Assembly: GCA_964036045.1 (NCBI GenBank)
Contig: OZ038397.1
Span: 24,515,342-24,579,341, forward strand
Direction of reading: 5' to 3'
Length of the DNA stretch: 64,000 nucleotides
Source: Eutreptiella sp. 'Long Island Sound 2002'
Taxonomy: Eukaryota; Euglenozoa; Euglenophyceae; Eutreptiales; Eutreptiaceae
Shown: positions 17,117-27,900 of the stretch, piece after piece
How positions within the stretch are numbered: position 1 is the stretch's first letter
How the letters are laid out: each line of letters opens with the position of its first letter
Program-made: the position numbers and the translations under genes
Notes under the pieces: generated by a model
What the model was told of the DNA's origin: nothing
The model's database searches: none
The model's input: the letters and a program-made list of their open reading frames with translations, nothing else

Positions 17117-18985
17117 CCCTCAGGTCCCGCCTCCCGACGGGCAAGATGGCATGAGACCTTGGCCAAGTTCGACCTCACGGTTGTGTATATTCCTGGAAAG
17201 GATAACACCGTGGCGGACTGTCTCAGTAGGTGGGCCTATCCCGCCAGCAAGGGCATGACGGATTTCTCTGCCCATGGCGATGAGGCTGAGACCGCTGAAG
17301 CCAAGAGGATCATCGAAATGGAGCGCCTGATGGAGGAGGAGGGTGCTAAATGCTTCGTCGTCATGGCTGCAGATGCCCCCCTCCCGTCGAGGGTGAGCAG
17401 AGCGGTCAGTGTACTCGCCCCCGAGGGAGCTGAGTCCGACAAGCACCTCTTCCCGGAGTCTTGCCTCCAGGACGACTGGACCGACGACTACGCCAAGTCT
17501 GAGGCCTTTGCGGCCGAGTATAGGGCTGTGACCGACCCTGATGACGGGCAGAAGTGGCCAAAGGGGCTGACTGAGGGAGATGGCAAGCTCTACCGGAATG
17601 GTAAGCTGCTAGTACCAGAGTCTCGGGTGCTCGAGCTGTGTGAAGCTTGGCACCACCACATGCTGCACCCAGGGGTCAAGAAGCAAGCTCTTGACATGCA
17701 GCGTCGGTTCGAGATCGACCATATCGTTCTCTACACCGCCATCAAGAAGGTCAGGAAGGGTTGCTCGGTCTGTCAGGCCTGCAATCCCGACAACTGGAAC
17801 GTCAAGGGGGAACCCCAATGGACCCCGGTTCCTGACCAGCCCATGGAGAGCGTGGCCATGGACGTCTTCTCCATGCCCGAAGTGCACATTGGCAAGGAGA
17901 CGTTTGACTGTGTGGTTCTCTGTGTGGACCGCCACAGCGGCTACGTTGTAGCCGTTCTGGCACGCAAAAAGGGGTTGCTTGCCAAGGAGGTGGCAGTCAT
18001 GATGATTCGTCATTGGCTGACCGTCTTTGACAACCCCCGCACCATTTGCAGTGACCGAGGGCCCCAGTTTACTGGTGGCTGGTTCAAGGCTATGTGTTCC
18101 CTCATGGGAATACGTCACGCAAAGAGCGTCGCCTATCTCAGCCGGTCTAACGGCCGTGCTGAAGTGGCTGGACGGCAGCTGTTCGAGAAGCTGCGCAAGA
18201 TCCACATCACCAATCCACGTCGGAACTGGTTTGAGGAGATGTGGCCTGCTCTGAAGGCCCATCAGGACACCCCCACTCCGGGCGGTTTGTCCCCTCACCA
18301 GAGTCTGTTTGGCAGGGACCCCCTGGGTAGGGGACTTCCCTTGTCTAGTGATGGCATGGCTATGGATGCCAAGGAATTCTTCGCGCGGCAAGAGCAAACG
18401 GCGCGGGACATCCGCCAGCAGCTCGAGAAGGAGCATGCTGAGCGTCAGAAGTCCGCTCCGAGCTCGACAGCGCAGAAGTTCAGGGTGGGAGACCCGGTGT
18501 GGGTGATCATACCCCGCCCTATGGGCACCCACCGCACCAAAACCTGGTTCACACCCGGCGGGGTGGTCCGCAGGATTGATGAGGACACCTACCGCATCAA
18601 GCCGGGTCACGGACGGTTCCGGGAGCGCCACAAGAGTCAACTCCGTGTGCGGGAACCCGACCTCCGTGGCCAACATGTGTCCCTGAGCTATGCCGCACAT
18701 GAGGCCGATTCGGACGACGACTATGCTGAGCAGGACGACTATACTGTCGAGAAGATCCTGGCTCAGCGTCCGAAAGCCTCGGCACCCGGAGGTCTGGAGT
18801 TCAAGGTTCGTTGGCCAGGCTATGGGCCGTCCCACGATACCTGCGAAACCGTCTCCTCGTTCGTGCCGCGGGTCAATACTCCCTTCATGGAGTACATCCG
18901 CAAGCACAAGACCAAGATCCACGTTTCGGACTTGGCAGCACTCACCCGGGCGATTGCAGCCAGGGGTGCCTGCTCAGCGCCCTGA
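17117..18985 (+). pseudogene. A-type Ty3/gypsy pol fragment: RNase H end, integrase, chromodomain
   Basis: Homology starts at about 17117, upstream of the first possible start codon, with RRARWHETLAKFDL and DNTVADCLSRWAYPA, the last RNase H block of these elements. A spacer follows, then the integrase: HHCC module (WHHHMLHPGVKK, CSVCQAC), catalytic Asp in MDVFSMPEV, Asp in CSDRGPQF, Glu in SNGRAEVAG. A basic C-terminal domain and a chromodomain (about 18739-18930; YTVEKIL, FKVRWPGYG, FVPRV) end the protein. The chromodomain lacks the usual WEP and has CETVSSF at that place. The protein would insert cDNA into chromosomes, but without the front of pol this copy cannot act alone. It probably belongs with the reverse transcriptase fragment at 3-1170. 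Confidence 0.88.
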
Positions 18986-20512
18986 GCTCTCCCCTGATGC
19001 ATGTGAGCGCTTGTGAGGCCGACGGATCGTCCCTTACTTGCTTGCTCTCTTCCATCTTTCGGTGATCTGCCATCAGAGTGGCCATATACCCCCCCCTGCT
19101 GAATCCAGAGGAGGATGGCCCCTCTCTTCGTCTTTTCGTCACTCCCCCCCTGCTGAATCCTTGGGAAACCAGGTAGGGCGACTGACCTTCATTCTTCTGA
19201 GCTCTTGGGGCCTTGAAGCCCATACGACGTTGCGCAACGGATGCCGCTGTCATCGGCATTGCGATTTTTGGTGTGTGGTCTGGTTCCATGGCACTTGCGG
19301 AATGCAGACCAGTCGACGTGTGTCTCGAGACTATATATGCCTGAACTCAGGCGTTTTCCTGTCCACCCTCCTGCATTTGCCTTATCCTGACCGTGGCGTG
19401 GTTTGGCACTCTGTCCAGAGTGTGTTTACACGCCTATTTACCCCGCTTATTGCTTCTTTTTCTGCCCCCCAGGATATGTGCATCTGTATGTTGAGTCTTG
19501 TCGGCCCATCACTGAGATGTGGACTGTTTTTCCCCCGAGGGGATGCGAATCGTATACAAAGGCGCCTTGTGTCGCCGTGTACATGTTCTTACAACCTGGT
19601 CCAGCCTGGACCAGTACCTGGATACAGATTCTACTGTTTGAGTGCTCGTGATACCGTGTTGCCCTATTCGCTGTGATGTGGAGATCCTGATGGCGCCAGG
19701 CGGGAAGCCCAGTTGCCTGACTACACTCCCAGCGGTCCGCCACTGTCAGTCCCAGTGTGAGCCTACCGATTCGCAGACGCACTTGCAGTCGGATGGCGGC
19801 CTCCGGTGCTCCTGACCTCGGTCAGTCTGCCTGGGAAACTGCTGGTTTGAGGAGTCGACGCCTCCGCCCACACTGCATGAGGACTCCCTCATGTATGGCC
19901 TTCGTGGTAATAGGGCGAGGGAAAAGAGGGCCTTGATGCCCGATCCCTTAAGGAGGAGCTCCCTTAAGATCCCTTAAGGAGTTCGGCTGTACAACTTTGG
20001 ACTCGCGTCGTATGGATATGGACATGGTGCGCCTGAGGAAGGACCCGTGGGGACTCTCCCCAGTCGGCGGGCCTTGGGAAGCTTGGGGTAGCCTGATGGA
20101 TCTTTGTGGTCGCTCTCGACCTGTGGGACCACCTCGGTCGTCGTGTGTCGCCTATGTTGGCCGTGTATGCCACTGCCACTGTGGTGGTGACCGTAGCAGC
20201 CGGCACCCGGTGCGCCTGGTATGGGTTAACGGGTCCTTTGGATGCCGAACAATCGCCGCCAGGACCCGGGACTTGATACTTGATACTATACATGTGCTAC
20301 GAGCTTTTACAGCATCATACCTATCTTACTGTGGGATTTGCACAGCCTAACCGGAGTCAGCCTGAAGCGAGGATGTGACACCCCCCCCCCTTCAGGAAAT
20401 GGTCCTGGGTACCCGCTGCCATGCGTGGGTGTTATCGAGCCCCCCCCAGGGTTTGCTCTAAGGAGGGGGGTGAAGCGGTACCCAGAACCCCATGGCTTGG
20501 TTAGGGCATACA

Positions 20513-20592
20513 ACCGGTCTCCGGTCCACTAACCCCAAGTACGGAAGGGAAGACCGGTCTCCGGTCCACCAACCCCATGTACGGAAGGCGCC
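20513..20592 (+). repeat. 40-bp tandem duplication
   Basis: Two units, each starting ACCGGTCTCCGGTCCAC, at 20513 and 20553, differing at few positions. Confidence 0.75.
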
Positions 20593-21326
20593 CGTTGACG
20601 CCCGGTGCGAGCCCGGCGGGAGCGTGTTCCGTGCCGTAAAGCCCCGCATCGGCAACCGATGCACCGCCAGCGGAGATTTGTGTATCAGAATATCAGGAAT
20701 CAACAGGGTTTTATTTTCATATTGTTTCCGTCAATTTTTACGCTTCCGTTCTGATACTCACTGTTTTGACTGCTGGCGGTTGGATCGCGACTTTACCGTA
20801 ACCGCCAGTTTAACTGTTTATAATGGAAATTTTAACGCTATCCGTGACGAAGGCTCTAAAGTCTTCAGGAATTGCGTTGATGCATCCGCAATTTTCACAT
20901 TCTACACTCGCAACCTTCATCCGAATTTTTCAGGATGTCGAAATCGGATTTTCGACTTCGACATCCCCGCACTTGATTTGACCTCTTTCGAGTGGACCTA
21001 CGTGCTTCCCTATGCACGAATCAACTTTCCTTTTATCGTGCCCTCCATTTGTCTTAAAGATATGGGCAAAACAAAGTTGATTCGTGAGGCCACTTGTGAA
21101 GGTCATATCTCGTGTTGCTTGCGAGGAATGACAGTAAGGAAACGTGGGATGTATTCACAATACTCCCGACGTAATTTAGGAAGCATCATATGCCTTGCGT
21201 CTCCACACCTGCGCGCTAGTGTAATGGATCATGGTCAAGAGGGTAGAGTTTGCGTTGTAACTCTATGGCCATGATATTGCGTGCGCTAAGATAACTTTCG
21301 AGTGTAGCGCGCGGGTGTTGGTGTTG

Positions 21327-21353
21327 CATAGGAACTCTCCTTGAGTTCCTATG
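21327..21353. other. Perfect 11-bp inverted repeat
   Basis: CATAGGAACTC, spacer TCCTT, GAGTTCCTATG. It lies in non-coding DNA next to a second, imperfect inverted repeat built on GCGTGCGCTA and TAGCGCGCG (21278-21312). Function unknown. Confidence 0.6.
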
Positions 21354-23254
21354 AGCGATTGACACAAAGTTATGCCCTTGGAGGGGCATGACATATCGTG
21401 GGGGGAGCTACCTTTTTGGGCAATATGGAGTATGTGCCTTGTGTTGTGTTGCGTGCCCATTTGGCGGGTCCATCGCTCCAAGCCAAACCCGCCAATGGAC
21501 CTCATATTGTGCAAGCCCCTTCTCCATTCTCCCCACGATCAATTGCAAGCCTAACCTTCGTGAAGGGAAGCTTGTGTGGCGATCCCAAAGCGATGCGTTG
21601 GGAGCAAGGTGTGTGTTTTGCAATTTTCCATATTTTCATGTGCCCACTTGGAAGGCAGCGCTCGTAACCTTTCAAAGCGCCCCAAGTGGAGCACATATGT
21701 GGGATCGAAGGTCATTGGTGTCATTATGTTATTATGTTTATGTTTATTATGTCATTATCATATCATTATGTTTAGAAGGATTAGTTGATTGCACGATCCA
21801 AGCCGAAGATATTATAATATAATTGTGCGCCTTTCAAGGCACTTTTGTGTGTCTTTGTGCCAATTTTGCCGTTTTTGGCCCGTCATGATGTCAAGTGGCG
21901 ACCTTGTATCTCAACGTTGCGCTCAATTGACATCATGACCCAGGTATGTTATGAGGGTACATACTTCGGTGCCCAACATATCTTGGACCCGGCGAATAAC
22001 TCCTCTTGAGCTTGGCATACCGTGGCCGCCATGTTGGCGATTTGGGACTGTCCCAAATCATGGGCTCACTTGGCGACCCTGCCATTCCCAAAACCGGAGG
22101 AGTTGGGCGACGCCCAAAAGATATGTTGGACACATATGACTTGATACCAATCCTATGGCACACTCCGGTCCAAGTCGGGCATGTGCCTCATTTGCCCTAA
22201 CCATGAGTGTGCGCATTTTTGGCCATTTTGAGCAATCTTCCACTTTTGCTGCCCGCCGTGCACTATGTTGAGCCCACCCGTGCACGCCGGACGCATGGAC
22301 CAATGGACCATATATGACATGGGTTATTGGTAATGGTCCCCATGGTCCACACACCACGTGGGCGAAGCGGAGCCACCTTCGTTAAGGTGCTAGCCCAAAA
22401 TGAGTGTGAGCAATTTTGACATTTTGGCATTTGTGGTCCCAATTGGGATTGACACCACGCCAAGTGGCATGGGGATCTTTGAGAGCCAAGGGCATGGGAG
22501 TCTCCGTTGGACTCCCAATGGATCGCGTATGGAATGGCGGATCCGATCTCCAAGCCGGCTTGGAGATATACTATTGGGAGCACACCAAATTTTGGCTCAT
22601 TTCAAGCAGCCAAAATGACCCCATTTTGGGACCCCAATTTCCCCCTCCCGTGTGGTCAATTGGCGGCCCCATTTCTCTATGCCCACAGGGAGCCCGGACC
22701 TAAATCCAAGTTGTACACTCAGATATGAGTCCTAGGTCCTGCCTCCTAACCTGTGAGCCATTGGCCTTGCCCTGGCCGAGCGAGCCACGCGTGGGAATGA
22801 CGCGAATTTTGGTGATTTTGGCATCATGACCCCACTTGACGAATCCGTGTTGCTCTGATGCCGGGACCTCAGAGAGAACCAGGTTGGGTGAGGGCTCCAG
22901 GGAGTTCGTACTCGAAGGGCATAGGGTCAGTTGCCTCGTCCCTACCTCTGGCGGGTCCAGACAAGGGGTCAATTTTGGGGATTTTTGAGTTAATATCAGT
23001 TTGGGCTGAAACAGCCCATTTTCAGCTACCAACTCCTGGGTGATAATAGCGGGGCCATATCTCTGGCTCAGAGAGGATTTGGGACCTGCCGTTAAGGGAG
23101 CATAGGGAGCCACTGTCGGTTGGCCTTGGAGTTTCTTGGTTTCCAGGAACTCGCCTGTGGCTGGGCGGGACACCGCCCCTATTGGCAGGGTTTCAGGGTC
23201 CGGACTGAGCAGGGCATGGGTTGTGTTTGAGCCCCCGCCCCCACCAGCCACTGA

Positions 23255-23259
23255 GAGGG
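23255..23259. other. Target-site duplication of element D, left copy
   Basis: GAGGG, identical to 44189-44193. Confidence 0.85.
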
Positions 23260-24057
23260 AGAAAAGTTTATAGTGTTTTCAGCACTGTGTTTTTGCTTCT
23301 CCTGCTGCTTGTTGTTGCTGTAGGGTGTCCTGCTGCTTGTTTTGGATGATGAAAAGCTTTTGTTTGTTGAAATACAGTAAAGCCAAGTCAATCCAGGATA
23401 GCCCAAGGCAATAGTATGCAAGGAGAAGGTAATTCAGGATCAAAGCATGAAGGGCTGCAGTGTAAACAGTGAAAGATGATTGGATATTCACAGAAACTAC
23501 AGCTCAGGTCACAAATGAATGCATATTCACAAAGATAGCTGAAATGCTTTAGGAAAAGAGTTAGAAAACTGCCTCAGGATCACTCTCTCTCCATAGTGCC
23601 ATCTTAGGAGATGTGCACTCTTTGTTTTGGGTCCCATATGTGCTGAGGTGGCATGGTATGTGGCGATGAGGTCACTGCCATGTCACATGGGATCTTCCTA
23701 CTTAGCTAGGCTGACCAGGAATTGAACCCAGGACCTCTCAAAAAGAGGTGCCTAGCCCCCTATGGTGCATACCACTAGGGCAGATAAGTATTCATGGAAA
23801 AACATAGATAAATTCATAGGCTCTACCTTAGGTATGTCAGTGCTCAGTCAACTCAGGAAAAGATGTTTTACTTCACATTGATAGGGGATTGAGGGGTCCA
23901 CTCCATATCCTGATTGGGTGTTTGGTTCCATAGGTCAAAATGTGTTATCACCAGTTTTGGTTGGACCAATACTAAGATTAAAATGCATGGATGCTCAGTG
24001 CATCTCTAAAACAACTAGAGTATGCCTCAAAGCAATGGAAAAGCACTTTTTCTTACT
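23260..24057 (-). repeat. 3' LTR of element D (798 bp)
   Basis: It matches 43232-44188 except for scattered substitutions and the patch at 43730-43907. On the minus strand it begins AGTAAGAAAAAGTGC straight after the polypurine tract and ends AAACTTTTCT before CCCTC. It contains a tRNA-like segment. Confidence 0.9.
23710..23783 (-). other. tRNA-like segment with Pol III A and B boxes inside the D LTR
   Basis: On the minus strand TAGTGGTATGCA (23766-23777) resembles a tRNA D-arm/A box, and GGTTCAATTCC (23718-23728) fits the B-box consensus. Between them ACCTC, a 7-nt loop TTTTTGA and GAGGT form an anticodon-arm-like hairpin. The variable loop and acceptor pairing are poor, so this is a tRNA-derived (SINE-like) sequence, not a working tRNA. 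The 5' LTR copy has lost the A-box half. Confidence 0.55.
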
Positions 24058-24065
24058 CCCCCCTT
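24058..24065 (-). promoter_or_regulatory. Polypurine tract of element D
   Basis: The minus strand reads AAGGGGGG immediately before the 3' LTR start; this is the plus-strand cDNA primer position in LTR elements. Confidence 0.8.
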
Positions 24066-24923
24066 GTGCTGTGGTGGCCACCACTGTCGCATTTTAGGAA
24101 AAAGGGAATTTTTCTTGGCCTTTCCTTGGTTTCCACATCTACTTTAAAATACCTACAGTCTCCCTCACACTGAAAAATGGGCGCTCACCATGGCTGGCGT
24201 CCTTTTGCTGCTCTGATTGTACAGTTTCCTACAGAAGACTCAGCGCTCATGGCGCTGCCGGGGCTCCTGTGGCTTGGTTGGGTTAGTATGGGAGCATGCC
24301 AAACATATGCATATGCATCCCTCCCTCCAAGACCCAAACGCAAGACACATTATACACACTCGCATGGGTTCTCGTAAACCTGCTGGCGACCTGTGACCTG
24401 TCTTAGGGCGAAGGGTGTCGAAAAAGAAATTAATTTGCCCCTTGGTGGGGTCTTGGTTCTGCTCAGTCTCTCCAGGCACCTGCGTTTCGGCCCGAACACG
24501 GCCTACTCAGCGAGGCTGCGCGTGGGTATCTGCAGAGGCAGGAATGGGAGAATTATGGACGAATCCACGCAAAAACGAAGCGACGACACCAAAAAGGTTA
24601 GTGTTTTGGCCACATAGCAAAACGGCGTTTTGCATGCCTTCATAGCTTTTGGCCACCCCTCCCTGTAGTAGACAGATAGGTAGGGAAAACAATACCTGGA
24701 TTAGCACGCTGGGTATTCCCCCAAGGTTTTGCGCCAGCACAGAAATTGGGCGCATAGGGGAGGGGAGACCCGGGGCGTACCCCGTGGCATCAATAAGCCA
24801 ACCCTCCAGGTTTAGCGAGGGGGCGCAGACTTGGGTATAATTAGGACACCACTTCTGCGGCTTGCTCTCAGGACCTTAGGACTAGCACACTCACACATAC
24901 GCTTTGGCAGGTAAGGGTATGGT
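24066..24923 (-). other. 3' untranslated region of element D
   Basis: 858 bp between the pol stop and the polypurine tract. Short frames only; no domain or repeat recognised. Confidence 0.6.
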
Positions 24924-27900
24924 TCAGTCCCTAGCTTTAGTCTTGGAGGCAAGCGTCTCAGCGAGCCTCAGCAACTCACCAAGGTTGTTCTGGTACAAGT
25001 AGTCAACCAGAACTGAGTTTAGGCGTCCCTCAGGTAGAACAAATGCAGAGAAGGGCTCCCAGGTGGCCTCTTCGACTCCAAACCCTTCCCACACGCTGAG
25101 GAAGCGCCAACCCTGGCGATAGCGGTGGCGTAGGACAGACTTCACCAGGTAGAAGCCCTCCTTAGCCATCTCCTCGGCGTTCATGTCGGGGAGTTCACCT
25201 TCAACTTCCATAGGGCTGGCAGCCCCTTGTAGGTCCAGCGCGGCGATTTCCTCGTCGTTCAGCTCCCACTCCTCCCCACAGAGGTCTTCAGGATCATGGT
25301 AGCGCTTCAGGTGTTGAGCAGCGCACACCAGGGTCCCCCCTAGTCGGGGAGAACACCGCACAGTGATACGGTGACCGTCCACCGATAGAATCTTGTACGG
25401 CCCGAAGTATGGGTCATCGCTGGTAGAGCGTGGCCAGGCGGGTAGTCGACTGTGGTGCACCAGCACCCAGTCTCCCTCTTGGTAGGTGGCCGGTACACGG
25501 TGCTTGTTCTTCTTGTTCCACTGACGCTCCCTCACTCTCTGGAGCATAGCCTTGGCCTTGTCCACCTTCGCTTGTTGCTCTTGGACCCATTCACCCACAG
25601 AAGAATGGGTGTCCTCTGGATAGGGGGCATGTAGGAACCATGCCGGGCGCCCCATGAATAGCTGATGTGGCGAGTAGCCAGTAGCTGAACTCTCTTGGGA
25701 GTTCATCATCAAGGATATGACGGGGAGTAGTCTCACCCAGTCTCTGGTGCGTTCAGTTTTGCACCATATCCTGACGTTCTCCTTCAGGACACGAATCTGT
25801 GGCTCACATAGGGGGTTGCTCGTGTGAGAGTAGGGAATCCCCGTAGACACCTGGACATTGAGGGATCTCAGGACCCTCTTGTACCAGCCAGTATCTGAGC
25901 GTACTCGTACGTCCTCATCGGAGTTGATCTCCTTGGGCGCCCCATAGACACAAAACCACTCCTCCAGGAGTATCTTGATAGTCTCCTCACCGGTAATGTG
26001 CTTGGTACATGGGAACACCCTGGTAAACCTGGTCAACCCACAGGTTACCACGAGGGCGAAGTCATAGCCCCCGAACTTCGGCATCTCCGTGTAGTCCACG
26101 TATAGAACACTGTTGGCACAGTGTGGGATGGGCAGGGTCGAGTAGAGACCTCTGTCCCTGATATCCCCTGGTTTACAGGACCTGCACGGGCACTTGTCCA
26201 CGATAGGCTGGAGTGTCTTCCGCAGTTGGTCGTCAGTCCACGTAGTGTGGAACCACTGCTTGAACAGCCTCAGGGTACGGTCAGCACCCACATGACCACT
26301 GGACTCATGGGTCCACTTCAGCAGCGCTGGGACTCGGTCACTAGGAACCACGATGCGGTCCTCGTGCCAGAGGTAGCTCTTGTCCTGCTTCCAATGGTCT
26401 TGGTTGACCAGGAGGGGTTCAAGGCGTTTCTCCAGGCGCCGGTAGATATCCCCAAACTCCTGTAGGTACTCCGATTGTTGGAGTCCATCCAGGGGGCGTA
26501 TCATGGTCATGTTCAGGTCCAGGTGTACGTCCATACGGCTGAACGCCTCCTTAGCCAGCGCTTCAGACCGGGCACCAATCAGGGCGTCGAAGTTGTTGCG
26601 GCTGATGTAGTCGGCACACTCGTTCTTCACTCCCTGGATGTGGTGTACCGTCAGCCGTAGTTGACTGAGGTAGGTCCACCAGCGACGTAGCTTGGCCTTC
26701 TCAGGTGGGGGACCCTTCTGGAAACTGCGGACCGGTTCTTGGTCGCATAGCCAGACCACAGGGTTACTCCCCAACAGTCGTGCTTGTGAGGATAGCACCA
26801 GCATACCCGCGAGCAGTTCCTGCTCATAGGTGGAGTAGTTCCCCCTGGCCTGGTTCCACTTCCAGTTCCAGTGGCCCAGAGGTACTAGGACCCACTTGTC
26901 GTCAGGGTAGCTGTGCTTGAGAGTTCCATCTCGGTTGAGACCTTCCGTCCCCCATTGGAAAATGGCCGAGTCGAACTCCTCCTTCTCTAGTGCTTGCCAT
27001 TGGAACAACGTTCCACCACCGCCCACATTGCTGGCGTCAGTCACCAGGATAACCTCCCCTTGTGCCCTAGGCACGCCCAAGCACTTAGCGTTGGCTACCT
27101 TGTCTTTGAGCTCGTCAAACGCTTGTTGCTCTTGTGGGCCCCAGCGCCAAGTAGTACTCTTCTTGATCAAGTCAGTCAGTACAGCGCTGGTGTAGGTGAA
27201 GTTTTTGATGTGGCGGCGATAGAAGTTGCACGCCCCAATGAAACTGCGTACATCATGAAGTCCTTTCTTGGGGTCTTCGTGTCGTACCTTGGCATCCATC
27301 AGGGGTTTGGCCTTAGAGGCCGCTGGGGTCCACCACCCATAGCCAACGTCGAACCCCAAGTACTGCATGGTCTCCTGCATGAACTCACACTTCTCCAGCT
27401 TGAGTCGTGTGTGGTTCTCCTGGCAGACCGCAAAGAACTCACCCAAGAGGATTAGGTGATCCTCCTGGGTATTGGTCCCAAGGCATACATCGTCGATGTG
27501 AGCCTCCATCTTGGCACCACGGGATATGAGCTCCTGCACCTTAGGTCTCCTTCGTAGGATGGACAAGATCTTGTTCATCAGCTCTTGGAACAGAGCGGGT
27601 GCGTTAGCCACGCCAAATGGCATGACCTTCCACTTGAATACCCTCCTCTGAGGGGTGATGAAGGCCAGTAGTTCCTGCGCGTTGGGCGTCAGGTCCACTT
27701 GCCAGAATCCACTTCGCTTGTCCATCTTGGTCTTGTAGCGACAGGAGGCTATCTTCTCCAGGGTAGACTCCATATTGGGAATGGACCCTGAGTGGTTCAA
27801 CGTCTTCTTGTTCAGCTCTCCATAGTCCACTACCAGCCGTTTGGCTGTAGACCCAGGTTTAGCCACCAGGAAACAGGGACTGCAGTGTAGGGGGTAGTCC

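Larger units (their letters stand above)
18986..23254. other. 4.3 kb without recognisable genes
   Basis: The region after the A-type fragment should contain its 3' LTR, but I cannot delimit it. Visible items are a 17-bp word (CCCCCCCTGCTGAATCC) at 19090-19106 and 19144-19160; clustered CCCTTAAGG words around 19945-19980; a 40-bp tandem pair at 20513-20592; an AT-rich block (20690-21370); and a perfect hairpin at 21327. From 21380 to 23254 many near-repeated words built on CATTTTGG and CCAATTGGG occur. The longest frames (183 aa minus at 22700-23251; 260 aa plus at 20492-21274) show no domain and look fortuitous. Confidence 0.6.

Noticed and set aside
17609-18922. 437-aa minus-strand frame
   Set aside because: Antisense of the integrase-chromodomain frame, which carries all expected motifs.
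20492-21274. 260-aa plus-strand frame
   Set aside because: Crosses the 40-bp tandem repeat and an AT-rich block with no motif or codon pattern.
22700-23251. 183-aa minus-strand frame next to the D insertion
   Set aside because: No domain, low-information composition, cut by the D insertion site; not distinguishable from chance.
23710-23783. Functional tRNA gene
   Set aside because: The variable loop is about 1 nt and the acceptor strands do not pair; kept as a tRNA-like segment only.
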